DNA of 64,000 nucleotides from Haemophilus haemolyticus (GCF_001679045.1 NZ_LYCK01000012.1:310001-374000); one strand, 5' to 3'. Counted from the stretch's first letter, positions 49,343-59,084 are shown. The notes: generated from the letters alone by a model not told the origin. Numbers and translations are program-made.

Positions 49343-50112
49343 TGAGTCGTTTACTACGTAATGCATTTATGTTTGTGGTATACGCTTATTTGTATATCCC
49401 AATTATTATTTTGGTCACCAATTCCTTTAACGAAGATCGTTATGGTTTAAGCTGGAAAGGCTTTAGCTGGAACTGGTACGAGCGTTTATTTAATAACGAC
49501 ACCTTAATACAAGCTGCAATTCATTCGGTGACTATTGCATTTTTTGCAGCTACCCTAGCTACTATTGTAGGTGGATTAACTGCAATCGCACTTTACCGCT
49601 ATCGATTCCGCGGTAAACAAGCGGTAAGCGGCATGTTATTTATCGTTATGATGTCACCAGATATTGTAATGGCAGTATCTTTACTTGCATTATTTATGGT
49701 TGTCGGTATTTCATTAGGTTTCTGGTCTTTATTACTGGCTCATGTGACCTTCTGTTTACCGTATGTGACCGTAACTATCTTCTCTCGCTTAAATGGCTTT
49801 GATTCCAGAATGTTAGAAGCAGCGAAAGACTTAGGTGCAAGCGAAGTGACTATTTTACGTAAAATTATCCTTCCTTTAGCATTACCTGCAGTTGTATCTG
49901 GTTGGTTATTAAGTTTCACTATTTCATTAGATGATGTTGTGGTTTCATCATTTGTCAGTGGTGTAAGTTATGAAATCTTACCATTGAGAATATTCTCTTT
50001 AGTGAAAACGGGTGTAACACCTGAAGTTAATGCTTTAGCAACGATTATGATCGTTCTTTCACTGGCTCTTGTCGTTTTAAGCCAGCTTATTACACGAAAA
50101 AATAACCATTAA
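49342..50112 (+). CDS. potC: PotC, permease of the polyamine importer
   Basis: A 256-residue permease with six membrane segments and the EAA loop LEAAKDLGASEVTILRKIILP near residue 160. The start overlaps the potB stop (TAATG). With PotB it forms the translocation path for spermidine and putrescine. Length matches E. coli PotC (264). Confidence 0.95.
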   Translation: MSRLLRNAFMFVVYAYLYIPIIILVTNSFNEDRYGLSWKGFSWNWYERLFNNDTLIQAAIHSVTIAFFAATLATIVGGLTAIALYRYRFRGKQAVSGMLFIVMMSPDIVMAVSLLALFMVVGISLGFWSLLLAHVTFCLPYVTVTIFSRLNGFDSRMLEAAKDLGASEVTILRKIILPLALPAVVSGWLLSFTISLDDVVVSSFVSGVSYEILPLRIFSLVKTGVTPEVNALATIMIVLSLALVVLSQLITRKNNH

Positions 50113-50118
50113 TAAACA

Positions 50119-50185
50119 AAAGGTTTCACAAACCTTTGAATTTAAAATAGAATACGCCTTGACGCACAATCAAGGCGTTTTTTTA
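50119..50185 (+). terminator. Double hairpin between potC and potD
   Basis: AAAGGTTT/AAACCTTT (50119-50137) is followed by ACGCCTTGA/TCAAGGCGT (50154-50178) with seven T. The second is a good rho-independent terminator; readthrough or processing would set the ratio of potD to the channel genes. A weaker hairpin, GCCTG/CAGGT followed by TTTTTTT, lies at about 50187-50213. Confidence 0.75.
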
Positions 50186-50240
50186 TGCCTGTCATTCGGC
50201 AGGTGGTTTTTTTACGACTCTTTACGGAGAACAAACAAAA

Positions 50241-51323
50241 ATGAAAAAATTCGCAGGTTTAATTACTGCAGGCTTAGTAGCTGCAACTTTAACTGCTTGT
50301 AATGATAAAGATAGCAAAGCTGAAGCTGCAAAATCTCCGGCTACTGCCAATGACACCGTGTACCTCTACACATGGACTGAATACGTACCAGATGGTCTTT
50401 TAGATGAGTTTACTAAAGAAACTGGCATCAAAGTTATCGTTTCAAGCCTAGAATCAAACGAAACAATGTATGCAAAACTCAAAACTCAAGGTGCTGCTGG
50501 TGGCTATGATGTGATTGCACCATCTAATTACTTTGTTTCTAAGATGGCTAGAGAAGGCATGTTAATGGAACTCGATCACAGCAAATTGCCTGTTCTTAAA
50601 GAATTAGACCCTGATTGGCTCAATAAACCTTATGATAAAGGTAATAAATACTCTCTTCCGCAACTACTAGGTGCACCAGGTATTGCATTCAACACCAACA
50701 CTTATAAAGGCGCTCAATTCACTTCTTGGGCTGACTTGTGGAAACCAGAATTTGCAAACAAAGTTCAGTTATTAGACGATGCGCGCGAAGTATTCAACAT
50801 CGCTTTATTGAAAATTGGTCAAGATCCAAATACTCAAGATCCAGCCATTATCAAACAAGCCTATGAAGAATTATTAAAACTACGTCCAAACGTACTTTCT
50901 TTCAATTCCGATAACCCAGCTAACTCTTTCATCTCAGGTGAAGTTGAAGTAGGTCAATTATGGAATGGTTCTGTACGTATTGCTAAAAAGGAAAAAGCAC
51001 CTTTAGACATGGTATTCCCGAAAGAAGGCCCTGTACTTTGGGTTGATACTCTAGCAATTCCTAAAACTGCTAAAAACCCAGATGGTGCACATAAACTTAT
51101 TAACTATATGTTAGGCGCTAAAGCGGCAGAAAAATTAACCTTAGCAATTGGCTATCCAACAGCTAACTTAGAAGCGAAAAAAGCATTACCAAAAGAAATC
51201 ACTGAAGATCCAGCGATTTATCCACCAGCTGATGTATTAAAAAATAGCCACTGGCAAGATGACGTTGGCGATGCAATTCAATTCTATGAACAATATTATC
51301 AAGAATTAAAAGCAGCTAAATAA
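50241..51323 (+). CDS. potD: PotD, polyamine-binding (lipo)protein
   Basis: A 360-residue class I binding protein of the spermidine/putrescine importer. The signal MKKFAGLITAGLVAATLTAC ends in a lipobox with cysteine at residue 20, so here it seems anchored as a lipoprotein; E. coli PotD has an ordinary signal peptide. The polyamine site is built around YTWTEYVPDGLLDEF and later aspartates and tryptophans (LWVDTLAIP). A GGAG site precedes the ATG. Last gene of potABCD, behind a terminator that may lower or separate its expression. Confidence 0.93.
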   Translation: MKKFAGLITAGLVAATLTACNDKDSKAEAAKSPATANDTVYLYTWTEYVPDGLLDEFTKETGIKVIVSSLESNETMYAKLKTQGAAGGYDVIAPSNYFVSKMAREGMLMELDHSKLPVLKELDPDWLNKPYDKGNKYSLPQLLGAPGIAFNTNTYKGAQFTSWADLWKPEFANKVQLLDDAREVFNIALLKIGQDPNTQDPAIIKQAYEELLKLRPNVLSFNSDNPANSFISGEVEVGQLWNGSVRIAKKEKAPLDMVFPKEGPVLWVDTLAIPKTAKNPDGAHKLINYMLGAKAAEKLTLAIGYPTANLEAKKALPKEITEDPAIYPPADVLKNSHWQDDVGDAIQFYEQYYQELKAAK

Positions 51324-51381
51324 TCTAAAATCCCAAAGTGCAGATAAATTTCCCCGCACTTTTCTATTCGAGATAAATATA

Positions 51382-51417
51382 AAAATAGCCGCACTGATAT
51401 TAAAGTGCGGCTATTTT
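51382..51417. terminator. Bidirectional terminator between potD and folE
   Basis: A perfect 14-bp stem, AAAATAGCCGCACT (51382-51395) with its complement (51404-51417). Its core is a USS variant (GCCGCACT). It serves both converging genes. Confidence 0.85.
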
Positions 51418-51429
51418 ATTAGCTATTTT

Positions 51430-52086
51430 TTATTTCTGAACTGATGCTAAAAACTCTTTGCGAGTATCTCTATCTTCTAAGAATACGCCACCATACGCAG
51501 ATGTGACAGTATAACTATTTGTATCTCTAATACCACGCGCTTTCACACAGAAATGGGTCGCTTTCACATATACCGCGACATCATCTGTCTCAAGAATTGT
51601 TTGAAATGCTGTCAAAAGTTGCTCGGTTAAGCGTTCTTGAACCTGTGGACGTTGAGCAAAAAATGAAACGATTCGATTAATTTTAGAAAGACCAATCACC
51701 CAATCTTTTGGATAGTACGCCACACAAACTTTACCATCAATCGTAACAAAATGATGTTCACAAGTACTTGTTAGCGTGATGTCATTCACTTGCACCATTT
51801 CGCTGACTTTCATCTGATTTTTGATTTTCGTCATTTTAGGAAAATTCGCATAATCCATTCCGCTAAAAATCTCATCAATAAACATTTTAGCCAAACGATT
51901 TGGAGTTTCTTCTAAACTATCATCTCGCAAATCTAATCCAATCAACTTCATCACTTCATGCATATGTTTTGCAATGCTTTCTCGACGTTCGTCTTTAGCC
52001 TGTGTGGGATCAATCATAGGTGTTTCAATACCTTTTTCAATCAAGGCATTTCTTACATTCAGTGCATCCAGTGAAATTTTGCTCAT
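51430..52086 (-). CDS. folE: GTP cyclohydrolase I
   Basis: A 218-residue enzyme that converts GTP to dihydroneopterin triphosphate, the first step of folate synthesis. The zinc and catalytic residues lie in [14 protein letters not shown] near residue 110 and [12 protein letters not shown] near residue 182. Length equals E. coli FolE (222). Divergent from moeA; the 137-bp gap has AT-rich promoter-like sequence, with no pair of boxes that I would rely on. Confidence 0.96.
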   Translation of the reverse strand: MSKISLDALNVRNALIEKGIETPMIDPTQAKDERRESIAKHMHEVMKLIGLDLRDDSLEETPNRLAKMFIDEIFSGMDYANFPKMTKIKNQMKVSEMVQVNDITLTSTCEHHFVTIDGKVCVAYYPKDWVIGLSKINRIVSFFAQRPQVQERLTEQLLTAFQTILETDDVAVYVKATHFCVKARGIRDTNSYTVTSAYGGVFLEDRDTRKEFLASVQK

Positions 52087-52223
52087 AATAGTCTTTCCTA
52101 AAAAAATAATCGGCTATTCTAGCAAAGGATAATAGGATGGTAAAATGAGAAAAATTGCAAATTTGAATGAATTAGTCTTTAGATATAGAATAGCTGACAA
52201 ATTTTATCAAATAAGGATTTTCT

Positions 52224-53438
52224 ATGCTTACATTGGATCAAGCTCGCTCGAAAATGCTCGAACAGATTCCCTTCCCGACTCAAACTGAATACCTAAATTT
52301 ACAAGAAGCCGCCAATAGAATTTGTGCAGAAGATATTATTTCACCTATTAATGTTCCTTCTTTCGATAATTCAGCAATGGATGGTTATGCTGTACGTTTA
52401 TCGGATTTACAACAATCTTTAACGCTTTCGGTAGCAGGAAAATCTTTTGCAGGTAATCCATTCCAAGGGGAATGGTCATCACAAAGTGCGGTCAGAATTA
52501 TGACTGGCGCGATGATTCCAGAAGGCGCAGATGCAGTGATAATGCAAGAGCAAGTGACACTCAATGAAGACGGAACCGTCACTTTTAGTGAATTGCCTAA
52601 ACCAAATCAAAACATCCGTCGTATTGGCGAAGATGTAAAAAAAGGCGATGTGGTATTAGAACAAGGCGCACAGCTCACTCCTGTTTCCTTGCCATTATTA
52701 GCCTCTCTAGGCATTGCAGAAGTAAAATGCTATCGCCAATTAAAAGTCGGCGTACTCTCAACTGGCGATGAACTTGTCGAAGTCGGCAAGCTATTGCAAA
52801 GCGGACAAATCTATGACACTAACCGTTTCACCGTAAAATTACTGCTAGAAAAACTAAACTGTGAAGTCATTGATTTAGGACTATTGCCTGATAACGAAGC
52901 GGAATTTGAAAAGGCATTTATTGCCGCACAAAGCCAAGCTGATTTAGTGATTACCAGTGGCGGGGTTTCCGTTGGTGAAGCGGATTTCACTAAAGCGGTA
53001 TTGGAAAAAGTAGGCCAAATAAATTTCTGGAAAATTGCAATCAAACCGGGCAAACCATTCGCTTTTGGTAAATTAGAAAATGCTTGGTTCTGTGGTTTAC
53101 CCGGTAATCCCGTTTCCGCATTAGTGACTTTTTATCAACTTGTTCAGCCACTCATTGCTAAACTGCAAGGCCAAAAACAATGGAAAAAGCCACCGCACTT
53201 TTCAGCTATTGCTACAATCAATTTGAAAAAAGCACCTGGACGTTTAGATTTCCAACGGGGCTTTTATCACATCAATGAACAAGGCCAAATTAAAGTGCAA
53301 TCAGTGGGGTTCCAAGGATCTCATCTCTTTAGCGCTTTTGTAAAAAGCAATTGTTTTATCGTGTTAGAACAAGAACGTGGCAATGTCACTGCAGGTGAAA
53401 CAGTGACGATTGAGCCTTTCAATCATTTATTAGGATAA
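52224..53438 (+). CDS. moeA: MoeA, molybdopterin molybdenumtransferase
   Basis: A 404-residue protein that inserts molybdate into adenylated molybdopterin, the last step of molybdenum cofactor formation. FDNSAMDGYAVR near residue 50 and the MoCF domain (about 175-320, with GVLSTGDELVE and TSGGVSVGEADFT) are clear, as is GLPGNPVSALVTF near 292. Length matches E. coli MoeA (411). It is followed after three bases by moeB. USS cores lie at 52484 and 53192. Confidence 0.96.
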   Translation: MLTLDQARSKMLEQIPFPTQTEYLNLQEAANRICAEDIISPINVPSFDNSAMDGYAVRLSDLQQSLTLSVAGKSFAGNPFQGEWSSQSAVRIMTGAMIPEGADAVIMQEQVTLNEDGTVTFSELPKPNQNIRRIGEDVKKGDVVLEQGAQLTPVSLPLLASLGIAEVKCYRQLKVGVLSTGDELVEVGKLLQSGQIYDTNRFTVKLLLEKLNCEVIDLGLLPDNEAEFEKAFIAAQSQADLVITSGGVSVGEADFTKAVLEKVGQINFWKIAIKPGKPFAFGKLENAWFCGLPGNPVSALVTFYQLVQPLIAKLQGQKQWKKPPHFSAIATINLKKAPGRLDFQRGFYHINEQGQIKVQSVGFQGSHLFSAFVKSNCFIVLEQERGNVTAGETVTIEPFNHLLG

Positions 53439-53441
53439 CAA

Positions 53442-54173
53442 ATGATCGAACTTAGTCACGAAGAAGAATTGCGTTATAACCGTCAAATTATTCTTAAAAG
53501 CGTAGATTTTGATGGGCAAGAAAAACTTAAAGCAAGCAAAATGCTGGTCGTTGGGCTTGGCGGCTTAGGTTGCGCAGCGAGTCAATATCTCGCAGCAGCA
53601 GGCGTTGGAAATTTAACACTGTTGGATTTCGACACAGTTTCGCTTTCGAATCTTCAACGACAAGTCTTGCACTACGATGCACGCTTGAATATGCCAAAAG
53701 TGGAGTCAGCTAAAATTGCACTGGAACAAATCAATCCACATATAAACATTGAGACGATTAATGCGAAGTTAGACGAAGAAAAACTGGCTGAAATCATTCC
53801 ACACTTTGATATTGTTTTAGATTGTACAGACAATGTAGAAATCCGTAATCAATTGGATCGCCAATGTAATCATGCAAAAATTCCTCTTATTTCTGGCGCA
53901 GCGATTCGGATGGAAGGTCAAATTTCCGTTTTCACTTATGAACCAAATACGCCTACTTATCGTGATCTCAGTAAATTATTTGGGCAAAATGTATTAAGCT
54001 GTGTGGAAGCAGGTGTGCTTGCACCAATCGTCGGCATTGTGGGCACGATTCAAGCCTTAGAAGCTATTAAAGTGCGGTTAAAAATCGGTAAGAATTTATG
54101 TGGCCGCTTACTGATGATTGATGGTTTTTCGATGAATATCCGAGAAATTAAACTTCCAACCAATGTGGAATAA
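53442..54173 (+). CDS. moeB: MoeB, adenylyltransferase for molybdopterin synthase
   Basis: A 243-residue E1-like enzyme that adenylates the C-terminus of MoaD. The nucleotide fold is [15 protein letters not shown] near residue 32; the arginine in [10 protein letters not shown] and the aspartate in VLDCTDN are present. Odd point: the cysteines that bind structural zinc in E. coli MoeB (CxxC near 172 and near 244) are absent. The first pair reads TYRD and the protein ends IKLPTNVE without the second. It follows moeA by three bases. A USS core lies at 54070-54078. Confidence 0.93.
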   Translation: MIELSHEEELRYNRQIILKSVDFDGQEKLKASKMLVVGLGGLGCAASQYLAAAGVGNLTLLDFDTVSLSNLQRQVLHYDARLNMPKVESAKIALEQINPHINIETINAKLDEEKLAEIIPHFDIVLDCTDNVEIRNQLDRQCNHAKIPLISGAAIRMEGQISVFTYEPNTPTYRDLSKLFGQNVLSCVEAGVLAPIVGIVGTIQALEAIKVRLKIGKNLCGRLLMIDGFSMNIREIKLPTNVE

Positions 54174-54241
54174 AATGCTTAAAAAGAGAAAAAAATTTAA
54201 CCGCACTTTTTATTAACCATAACCTTTACTACAAAAACACT

Positions 54242-54565
54242 ATGACAACAGAAATTAAAAAACTTGATCCAGATACAGCCATTGATATTGCTTACGATAT
54301 TTTCTTAGAAATGGCTGGAGAAAATTTAGATCCTGCCGATATTCTTTTATTCAACTTACAATTTGAAGAACGCGGTGGCGTGGAATTTGTTGAAACTGCC
54401 GATGATTGGGAAGACGAAATTGGAGTACTAATTGACCCAGAAGAATACGCTGAAGTGTGGGTGGGCTTAGTCAATGAGCAAGATGAAATGGATGATGTAT
54501 TTGCTAAATTCTTAATTTCTCACCGAGAAGAAGATCGCGAATTTCACGTTATTTGGAAAAAGTAA
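54242..54565 (+). CDS. HI1450-like acidic DNA-mimic protein (DUF440)
   Basis: A 107-residue very acidic protein, rich in Asp and Glu, beginning [21 protein letters not shown] recognise it as the H. influenzae HI1450 protein whose structure suggested that it imitates double-stranded DNA; it was reported to bind the nucleoid protein HU. It is cytoplasmic, with no membrane segment. It stands alone after moeB with a USS at 54200-54208 in the gap, and ends in a strong terminator. Confidence 0.88.
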   Translation: MTTEIKKLDPDTAIDIAYDIFLEMAGENLDPADILLFNLQFEERGGVEFVETADDWEDEIGVLIDPEEYAEVWVGLVNEQDEMDDVFAKFLISHREEDREFHVIWKK

Positions 54566-54580
54566 CGATAAAGTAAAAAT

Positions 54581-54612
54581 AAGGGAAATCATCTGATTTC
54601 CCTTTTTCTTTT
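54581..54612. terminator. Terminator between the DUF440 gene and lysO
   Basis: AAGGGAAATCA (54581-54591) and TGATTTCCCTT (54594-54604) form an 11-bp stem with a 2-nt gap, followed by T-rich sequence. Confidence 0.8.
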
Positions 54613-54627
54613 AAAATTAACGCGCTA

Positions 54628-55545
54628 TTAAATTGGAAAACTCGAGAAAAAGACTAATAACAACGGCGGTAATAAATTCGTCACCATACCAAAAGAAATG
54701 GCGATAGGCGTTACTTCAATTCCGCCTGATTTTTGAATAATAGGCAATGTACAATCTAATGCCGTTGCGCCTGTAATCCCTATAGCTGTAGAGCGATAAT
54801 GTTGCATAAACAATGGAATTAAAAATAAACTCAAAATTTCACGTGATAAATCATTGAAAAAAGCAATACTGCCCTGCATCGGTCCCCAAGCATTTGTCAG
54901 CACTACGCTTGATAAAGAATACCAACCAAATCCCGATGAAAAGGCTAAACCTTGAGTAATCGGCATACTCAGAAAAAATGCCGAAATAACACCACCAATT
55001 AAAGAACTTAAGGTAAAAATCGCTCCCATCATTAAACCTTGCTTATTTAATAAGACTTCTTTCAAGGAAATACCATTATTACGAAGCTGAATACCTACAA
55101 AAAAGATCAACGCAATAAGCACGTAAAGATTGGAACCATGTGGGAAATGCAACCAATCATTACATAACCAACCTAAAACAATGCCGATAATCACCGCACT
55201 TAATAATTTAATTGAGTCCATTAACGAATGCCAACGAGATGGTAATTCTCCCTGTAAATAATTAACAGGCTTAGGCAAAGTGCGGTCATAAATAGCCAAG
55301 CCTAGGATATTACAAGTCAAAATAATAGCCGATAGCCCTAAAGCAGTCATACCAATAATTGGCAATTTTTGTTCTAAATGCTCTAATTGCCCGAGCATAA
55401 ACCCCATCATAAATAAAATGATATAAAGCAATAACATCACAATTTTATTAATGAATGCCAATGCATTTTTATTCTGTATTTTGACTAAGTAACCTAGCAC
55501 CATCGGCACAAGCACAATGAGTAGTCCGTTAATTATTTCTTCCAT
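54628..55545 (-). CDS. lysO: LysO-family (DUF340) lysine exporter
   Basis: 305 residues from the ATG at 55545, which has AAGGA six bases upstream; a frame open 17 codons upstream lacks such a site. It is a DUF340 membrane protein with about eight hydrophobic segments, like E. coli LysO (YbjE), which exports lysine and its toxic analogue thialysine. It has the conserved GFGWYSLSSV and GATALDCTLPI blocks. The 180-bp upstream region shows no lysine riboswitch that I can recognise. USS cores at 55193 and 55278. Confidence 0.85.
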   Translation of the reverse strand: MEEIINGLLIVLVPMVLGYLVKIQNKNALAFINKIVMLLLYIILFMMGFMLGQLEHLEQKLPIIGMTALGLSAIILTCNILGLAIYDRTLPKPVNYLQGELPSRWHSLMDSIKLLSAVIIGIVLGWLCNDWLHFPHGSNLYVLIALIFFVGIQLRNNGISLKEVLLNKQGLMMGAIFTLSSLIGGVISAFFLSMPITQGLAFSSGFGWYSLSSVVLTNAWGPMQGSIAFFNDLSREILSLFLIPLFMQHYRSTAIGITGATALDCTLPIIQKSGGIEVTPIAISFGMVTNLLPPLLLVFFSSFPI

Positions 55546-55687
55546 TGTATCCTTCACAAATATTACTTTTATCTCGTCTGTAAAAGTAAAGACCATTTCA
55601 ATATCTAAGCACTATTTATAATATATACTTTTTATCAATCTACCAAATTCCCAATGAAAAAATATCTACATTATGCCAGAAATAAAA

Positions 55688-55721
55688 AAGCGGCTGGTTA
55701 AATTTTAATTACCAGCCGCTT
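55688..55721 (-). terminator. Terminator of the msrAB-ccdA-thioredoxin operon
   Basis: AAGCGGCTGGT and ACCAGCCGCTT form an 11-bp stem with a 12-nt loop, followed on the minus strand by TTTTTT. It lies five bases after the thioredoxin-like stop. Confidence 0.85.
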
Positions 55722-55725
55722 GATT

Positions 55726-56196
55726 TTATTTCTCAATAAACTTAATTATTTGCTCCCGTCCTAAATGTCCTGGCACAGTTCTCTTCACATTTAAATCAGC
55801 ATCTAAAAATAGATTAAACGGATAACCTCGAACATGAACACGATCAATAATTTCACCATTTTCATCTAGCAAAACTTTAATATTTTTATATTCCAATCCT
55901 TTGTACCATTCAATAAAATCAGCAGTGTCTTTTTCGCCTTTGTGATCGGGCGAAACAATGGTAATCACTTCAAAATTGCGATCTTTTTCCGCACTTAAAT
56001 CATCAATTTCAGCCAATCCCGCCAAGCAAATCGGGCACCATGACGCCCACATTTTTACATACACAGGTTTGCCTTTATATTGGCTTAAAGTAACTGGCTG
56101 ATTGTTTAAATCTTTGAGTTGCACATCCGCCAAATTACTTTGTGCGAAAGCGTTTAGGCTGAATGCCATTAGAAATATTGATAGTAGTTTTTTCAT
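55726..56196 (-). CDS. Periplasmic TlpA/ResA-like thioredoxin
   Basis: A 156-residue protein with a signal peptide (MKKLLSIFLMAFSLNAFA) and a thioredoxin fold. The redox site is WASWCPIC near residue 50, so CPIC in place of CGPC. It probably carries electrons from the CcdA protein encoded just upstream to the methionine sulfoxide reductase MsrAB. In Neisseria PilB a thioredoxin domain of this kind is fused to MsrA-MsrB; here it is separate. It lies 42 bp after ccdA and ends the operon. Confidence 0.85.
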   Translation of the reverse strand: MKKLLSIFLMAFSLNAFAQSNLADVQLKDLNNQPVTLSQYKGKPVYVKMWASWCPICLAGLAEIDDLSAEKDRNFEVITIVSPDHKGEKDTADFIEWYKGLEYKNIKVLLDENGEIIDRVHVRGYPFNLFLDADLNVKRTVPGHLGREQIIKFIEK

Positions 56197-56238
56197 TGCT
56201 TTTTTCCTTTTATAGATTTCTTTTGTTGAGGTTATGTC

Positions 56239-56880
56239 TTACGAAAAATTATTCGTAATTAATAAAATACCCATCACGATAATTAAAATTCCGCCACCGA
56301 TTTTAAATTTTTCTAAGTGTTTATTTAACCCTTTAGTACGTTTGAGCAAGCTGTCAGAGAAGAACGAAAACAGTACAAAAGGCGTTGCTAAACCAAGTAC
56401 ATAAACAAACATCATTGATGCACCGTAAAGTGCAGATCCTTCATCGCCTGATAAAGCTAACACGGAAGCCAGAATCGGGCCAATACAAGGTGTCCAACCA
56501 AGACTAAAAGTTAAACCAAGCACAAATGCCTCAAGTGCGGTTGATTTTCCTGATGTTTTTATTTCCACCAATTTCGTGCGTTCCAACAAACCAATTTTGA
56601 AAATGCCAAGTTGATGAATGCCCAAAATAATCACAATAACGCCAGCGATAATGCGGGTGGTGTTACTAAATAAAATATTCCCTAAAAAGCCAAAACTAAA
56701 GCCTAAACTGATAAATGTAAGGGAAAGCCCTAAAATAAATAAAAAAGTATTTAGGACTTTTTTACCACCTTTACTCAAAATACCAAAATAAATTGGAATA
56801 ATCGGAAAAATACAAGGCGAAAGAAAAGAAGCAAGCCCAGCTAAAAATACAGTTCCAATAAGGAGTTGTTGATCTAACAT
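56239..56880 (-). CDS. CcdA/DsbD-type membrane thiol electron carrier
   Basis: A 213-residue protein with six hydrophobic segments. The pair of redox cysteines is in SFLSPCIFPIIP (helix 1) and SLGWTPCIGPI (helix 4). Such proteins move reducing equivalents from cytoplasmic thioredoxin to the periplasm. It lies 11 bp after msrAB and 42 bp before the periplasmic thioredoxin gene. A USS core lies at 56533-56541. A role in cytochrome c maturation is possible in principle, but the neighbours point to MsrAB. Confidence 0.88.
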   Translation of the reverse strand: MLDQQLLIGTVFLAGLASFLSPCIFPIIPIYFGILSKGGKKVLNTFLFILGLSLTFISLGFSFGFLGNILFSNTTRIIAGVIVIILGIHQLGIFKIGLLERTKLVEIKTSGKSTALEAFVLGLTFSLGWTPCIGPILASVLALSGDEGSALYGASMMFVYVLGLATPFVLFSFFSDSLLKRTKGLNKHLEKFKIGGGILIIVMGILLITNNFS

Positions 56881-56891
56881 CCTACATCTCC

Positions 56892-57953
56892 TTATTTTTT
56901 AATTGATTGAATCAAATATCCGTATCCTGCCTTTTCCATTTCAGCTAACGGAATAAATTTAATTGATGCACTGTTAATGCAATAACGCAAACCGCCTTTA
57001 TCTTTCGGACCGTCATCAAATACGTGACCTAAATGAGCATTGCCCGCACGGCTTAACACTTCGGTACGTTGCATATTGAAGCTGTTGTCGGTTTCATAAT
57101 GCACTACATCTTTAATGATCGGTTTCGTAAAACTTGGCCAGCCACAACCTGATTCAAATTTATCATTTGAAGAGAAAACAGGCTCTCCTGTGGTGACATC
57201 AACATAAATACCGGGTTGGAAATTATCCCAATATTCGTTACTAAAAGAGCGTTCAGTATGTTTATTTTGAGTAACTGAATATTGCAACGGTGTCAATTTC
57301 GCTTTGAGTTCTGCATCACTCGGTTTCGGATAATCTTTCTCGTCAATCACAGGTTCATCTGCTTTGGTAATATCAATATGGCAATAACCATTTGGATTTT
57401 TCTTCAAATAATCCTGATGATATTCTTCCGCTACGATGTAATTTTTTAGCGGTTGCACCTCAATTTGCACTGGTTTTTTATATTTGGTTTGAAGCTGGGC
57501 GAGAGCTTGTTCGATCACCGCTTTATCTGCCCCATCTTGATAATAAATCCCTGTGCGATATTGTCTACCACGGTCGTTACCTTGTTTGTTTACACTCGTT
57601 GGATCAATTACCTTAAAATAATATTTAAGCAGTTTATCTAACGAAATTTGATTTGCATCGTAAGTAACTTTTACGGTTTCTGCATGATCGGTTACGCCAA
57701 TCATCTGATAACTAGTTTTGTCGGTATTACCATTGGCATAGCCAGAAATCGCATCTTTCACACCGTGAATGCGCTCCATATATGCTTCCATACCCCAGAA
57801 ACAGCCACCAGCAAGATAAATTTCACGAATATTTTGCGTATTTTCCATTGCCATTTTTTGTTCTCCAGATGATGATGTTGAATTTTGTATTGCTAAAGTT
57901 GGTGTTGCACAGCAAAGTGCGGTAATGAATAGAAATGTTTTTGATAGTTTCAT
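56892..57953 (-). CDS. msrAB: MsrAB, periplasmic bifunctional methionine sulfoxide reductase
   Basis: A 353-residue protein with signal peptide (cut near residue 21, TLA). MsrA comes first (about 45-200) with the catalytic cysteine in [10 protein letters not shown]; MsrB follows (about 215-340) with [11 protein letters not shown] and the catalytic cysteine in RYCINSAS. It reduces S- and R-methionine sulfoxide in periplasmic proteins. Compared with Neisseria PilB it lacks the N-terminal thioredoxin domain, which is encoded two genes on. It is transcribed from the ECF-type promoter at 57993-58021, identical in motif and spacing to that of the Met-rich peptide. Confidence 0.93.
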   Translation of the reverse strand: MKLSKTFLFITALCCATPTLAIQNSTSSSGEQKMAMENTQNIREIYLAGGCFWGMEAYMERIHGVKDAISGYANGNTDKTSYQMIGVTDHAETVKVTYDANQISLDKLLKYYFKVIDPTSVNKQGNDRGRQYRTGIYYQDGADKAVIEQALAQLQTKYKKPVQIEVQPLKNYIVAEEYHQDYLKKNPNGYCHIDITKADEPVIDEKDYPKPSDAELKAKLTPLQYSVTQNKHTERSFSNEYWDNFQPGIYVDVTTGEPVFSSNDKFESGCGWPSFTKPIIKDVVHYETDNSFNMQRTEVLSRAGNAHLGHVFDDGPKDKGGLRYCINSASIKFIPLAEMEKAGYGYLIQSIKK

Positions 57954-57992
57954 TGTTTTTCCTTATGATGTAAAAATTAACGTTACATAAGG

Positions 57993-58021
57993 TTAGACGG
58001 CGAATAATTCGATTTCTTACA
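57993..58021 (-). promoter_or_regulatory. ECF-sigma-type promoter of msrAB
   Basis: On the minus strand TGTAAGAAAT (58021-58012), 12 nt, CGTCTAA (57999-57993). Both elements and the spacing are identical at 59834-59862. The -10-like end lies 39 bp before the msrAB start. Confidence 0.75.
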
Positions 58022-58119
58022 GATTTTTGTAAAATTTTTAAAGAAATTGACTAAAATTCATTGTTATAACCAATAATAAAGCGTTAAAACACGCTATTTT
58101 CTAAGGCAAAAAAATCTAT

Positions 58120-58983
58120 ATGCAATCATATTCCACTCCTTCGCTTTATCACAAAGCGATTAGTTTTATGGTGTCAGCGTACTTTTCCATTACCTTGATG
58201 AATGTATTTGTCAAAACCGCGTCTCAAACAATCCCTGCAAGTGAAACCTTATTTTCACGCTTTTTAATCGGCTTGCTTTTCTTACTACCTTTTGTGATTA
58301 AAGATCGCGATTTTAAAGTAGATACCCGTCAATGGAAATTTTTAATCCTGCGTAATGCCGCGGGTGTATCGAGCATGTTGATTAACTTTTATGTCGTGAA
58401 GTTCTTACCGCTTTCCATCGCTGTCTTATTGATGAATACCTCTGCCCTATTTATCCCGATTTTATTGCTCTTTTTCCATCAAAAAACACCGCTTAATGTA
58501 CTTTTGTGTAGCTTAATCGGTTTTCTTGGCGTTTCCATTATTTTACTCACCAATCACAATGGCGATGTTGATCCTATTTATGTGCTGATTGGATTAGCTG
58601 GTGCCGTATTGGCAGGAATGGCATTTATTGGCTTACAAGAATTAAACAAATACAACACACCAAAAAATATCGTATTTTATTTTCATCTGATTGGGACACT
58701 CATGCTACCAATCTTCTTTATTCATCAATGGAAAATCCCTAATTTATACGAGTTTGGTTTATTGCTATTGGTGGGCGGATTTGGATTGATTTTCCAATTA
58801 TTGCTCACGCGCGCTTTCAGATATGCGCCAGCCAACGTTATTACCCCTTTTGCTTTCACTGGTGTCATTTTCTCTAGCGTATTCGACTGGCTCTTTTGGC
58901 ATCATACGCCTAACCTCTATTTTTGGTTCGGCGCAGTTGTAATTGTGGGAGCGGTAAGTTTATTGGCAAAAATGAAGAAATAA
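58120..58983 (+). CDS. EamA/DMT-family transporter
   Basis: A 287-residue membrane protein with ten hydrophobic segments in two EamA repeats (about 15-140 and 155-285). Substrate unknown; relatives export amino acids or metabolites. It is divergent from msrAB over about 165 bp. It has no match to the TGTAAGAAAT promoter on its own strand, so I do not place it in the same regulon. A USS core lies 57 bp after its stop. Confidence 0.82.
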   Translation: MQSYSTPSLYHKAISFMVSAYFSITLMNVFVKTASQTIPASETLFSRFLIGLLFLLPFVIKDRDFKVDTRQWKFLILRNAAGVSSMLINFYVVKFLPLSIAVLLMNTSALFIPILLLFFHQKTPLNVLLCSLIGFLGVSIILLTNHNGDVDPIYVLIGLAGAVLAGMAFIGLQELNKYNTPKNIVFYFHLIGTLMLPIFFIHQWKIPNLYEFGLLLLVGGFGLIFQLLLTRAFRYAPANVITPFAFTGVIFSSVFDWLFWHHTPNLYFWFGAVVIVGAVSLLAKMKK

Positions 58984-59084
58984 ACACTTTATTTATAAGA
59001 ATATTAAATTTAGTACGATTAGCTTATAGCTGGCTCAATAAAGTGCGGTGAAAAGTAACGGTGTTTTTCACTCTGTCAAAATTC

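Noticed and set aside
55546..55687. Lysine riboswitch upstream of lysO
   Set aside because: The region is short and AT-rich with no conserved L-box elements that I could see.
58047..58070. TTGACT and TATAAC as promoter of the DMT transporter
   Set aside because: The spacing is only 12 bp.
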